A stretch of 6,102 bases of DNA from Candidatus Melainabacteria bacterium (lineage in GTDB: Bacteria > Cyanobacteriota > Vampirovibrionia > Obscuribacterales > Obscuribacteraceae). Positions 5,941 through 6,102 of the stretch are shown here, in pieces. The position numbers were made by a program, and so were the translations under genes. The stretch lies in assembly GCA_016209785.1 (NCBI GenBank), contig JACQVM010000063.1, positions 1 through 6,102 on the forward strand. The letters run 5' to 3'. Under the pieces are notes generated by a model. It did not search any database. It saw only the letters and a program-made list of their open reading frames with translations, and had not been told where the DNA came from. Position 1 is the first letter of the stretch. Each line of letters begins with the position of its first letter.

Positions 5941-6102
5941 TTAGTCCAAGGAAAAATTGCTCATAATTGCCTTAGCAAAATACTCTCGAACCTCCGACTT
6001 CGGGTTTAAGTGACTAACCTTAACTTGTGAATCAGCCACGCCCCCATATGACAATATCTGACGCAACCGTTCGTAGCTACCTGGACTGATAAGCTCAACA
6101 AC
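5941..6102 (-). CDS. Unrecognised protein, C-terminal 53 residues (gene starts beyond the right edge)
   Basis: Read leftward from the window edge, one frame is open for 53 codons and ends in TAA (5943-5941). The visible end begins VVELISPGSYERLRQIL and closes EYFAKAIMSNFSLD. It is soluble and mixed in charge, and I recognise no motif or family. Only 6 bp separate its stop from the ATG of the repeat-protein gene, which is the main support that it is a real gene in the same operon. The other two leftward frames were not followed in detail. The promoter of this operon must lie to the right of the window. Confidence 0.6.
   Translation of the reverse strand, partial: VVELISPGSYERLRQILSYGGVADSQVKVSHLNPKSEVREYFAKAIMSNFSLD

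Noticed and set aside
5232..5944. Short rightward open frames opposite the repeat-protein gene (5232-5513 and 5663-5944)
   Set aside because: They are antisense to a clearly coding repeat array, and their translations are low-quality, Cys/His/Arg-scattered sequences without motifs.

Overview
The window comes from a bacterium. The evidence is compact gene packing, short intergenic gaps, Sec-type signal peptides, one strong Shine-Dalgarno site and a murein carboxypeptidase. Base composition looks moderate, roughly mid-40s percent GC by eye. No gene is a taxonomic marker. The mix of an S13 D-Ala-D-Ala carboxypeptidase, a stand-alone proline dehydrogenase, a long LRV/HEAT-like repeat protein and secreted proteins without recognisable families would suit a little-studied environmental lineage, but I cannot name the organism.

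Layout from left to right. (1) The 5' part of an unrecognised gene (108 residues visible) runs leftward off the window from position 325 and has a very good ribosome binding site. (2) A 69-bp divergent intergenic region holds a perfect 6-bp inverted repeat with a 5-nt spacer, plus a candidate rightward promoter placed so close to the next ATG that the transcript could be leaderless. (3) A rightward unit of three genes follows: an unrecognised exported or membrane-anchored two-part protein (395-1621), a monofunctional proline dehydrogenase (about 1692-2774) and a PBP4/DacB-type D-alanyl-D-alanine carboxypeptidase (2743-4323). A perfect TATAAT just before the proline dehydrogenase suggests that the second and third genes can be transcribed separately from the first. 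The second and third genes overlap by 32 bp, which suggests translational coupling. (4) A leftward pair converges on them: the last 53 residues of an unknown protein (5941-6102), then, 6 bp later, a 546-residue repeat protein (4294-5934). The repeat protein and the carboxypeptidase overlap tail to tail by 30 bp, with no terminator visible between them.

The most notable items are the repeat protein and the proline dehydrogenase. The repeat protein has at least 17 consecutive units of exactly 26 residues without a single insertion or deletion, and one or two weaker units sit in phase before them. The proline dehydrogenase keeps the FAD and carboxylate-binding skeleton but changes several active-site positions that are nearly invariant in the family. 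I see no tRNA, rRNA, CRISPR array, insertion sequence or phage gene. How the genes might work together cannot be read from the sequence beyond their transcriptional arrangement. A murein-trimming periplasmic enzyme coupled to a proline oxidase is an unusual pairing and may simply reflect shared transcription.
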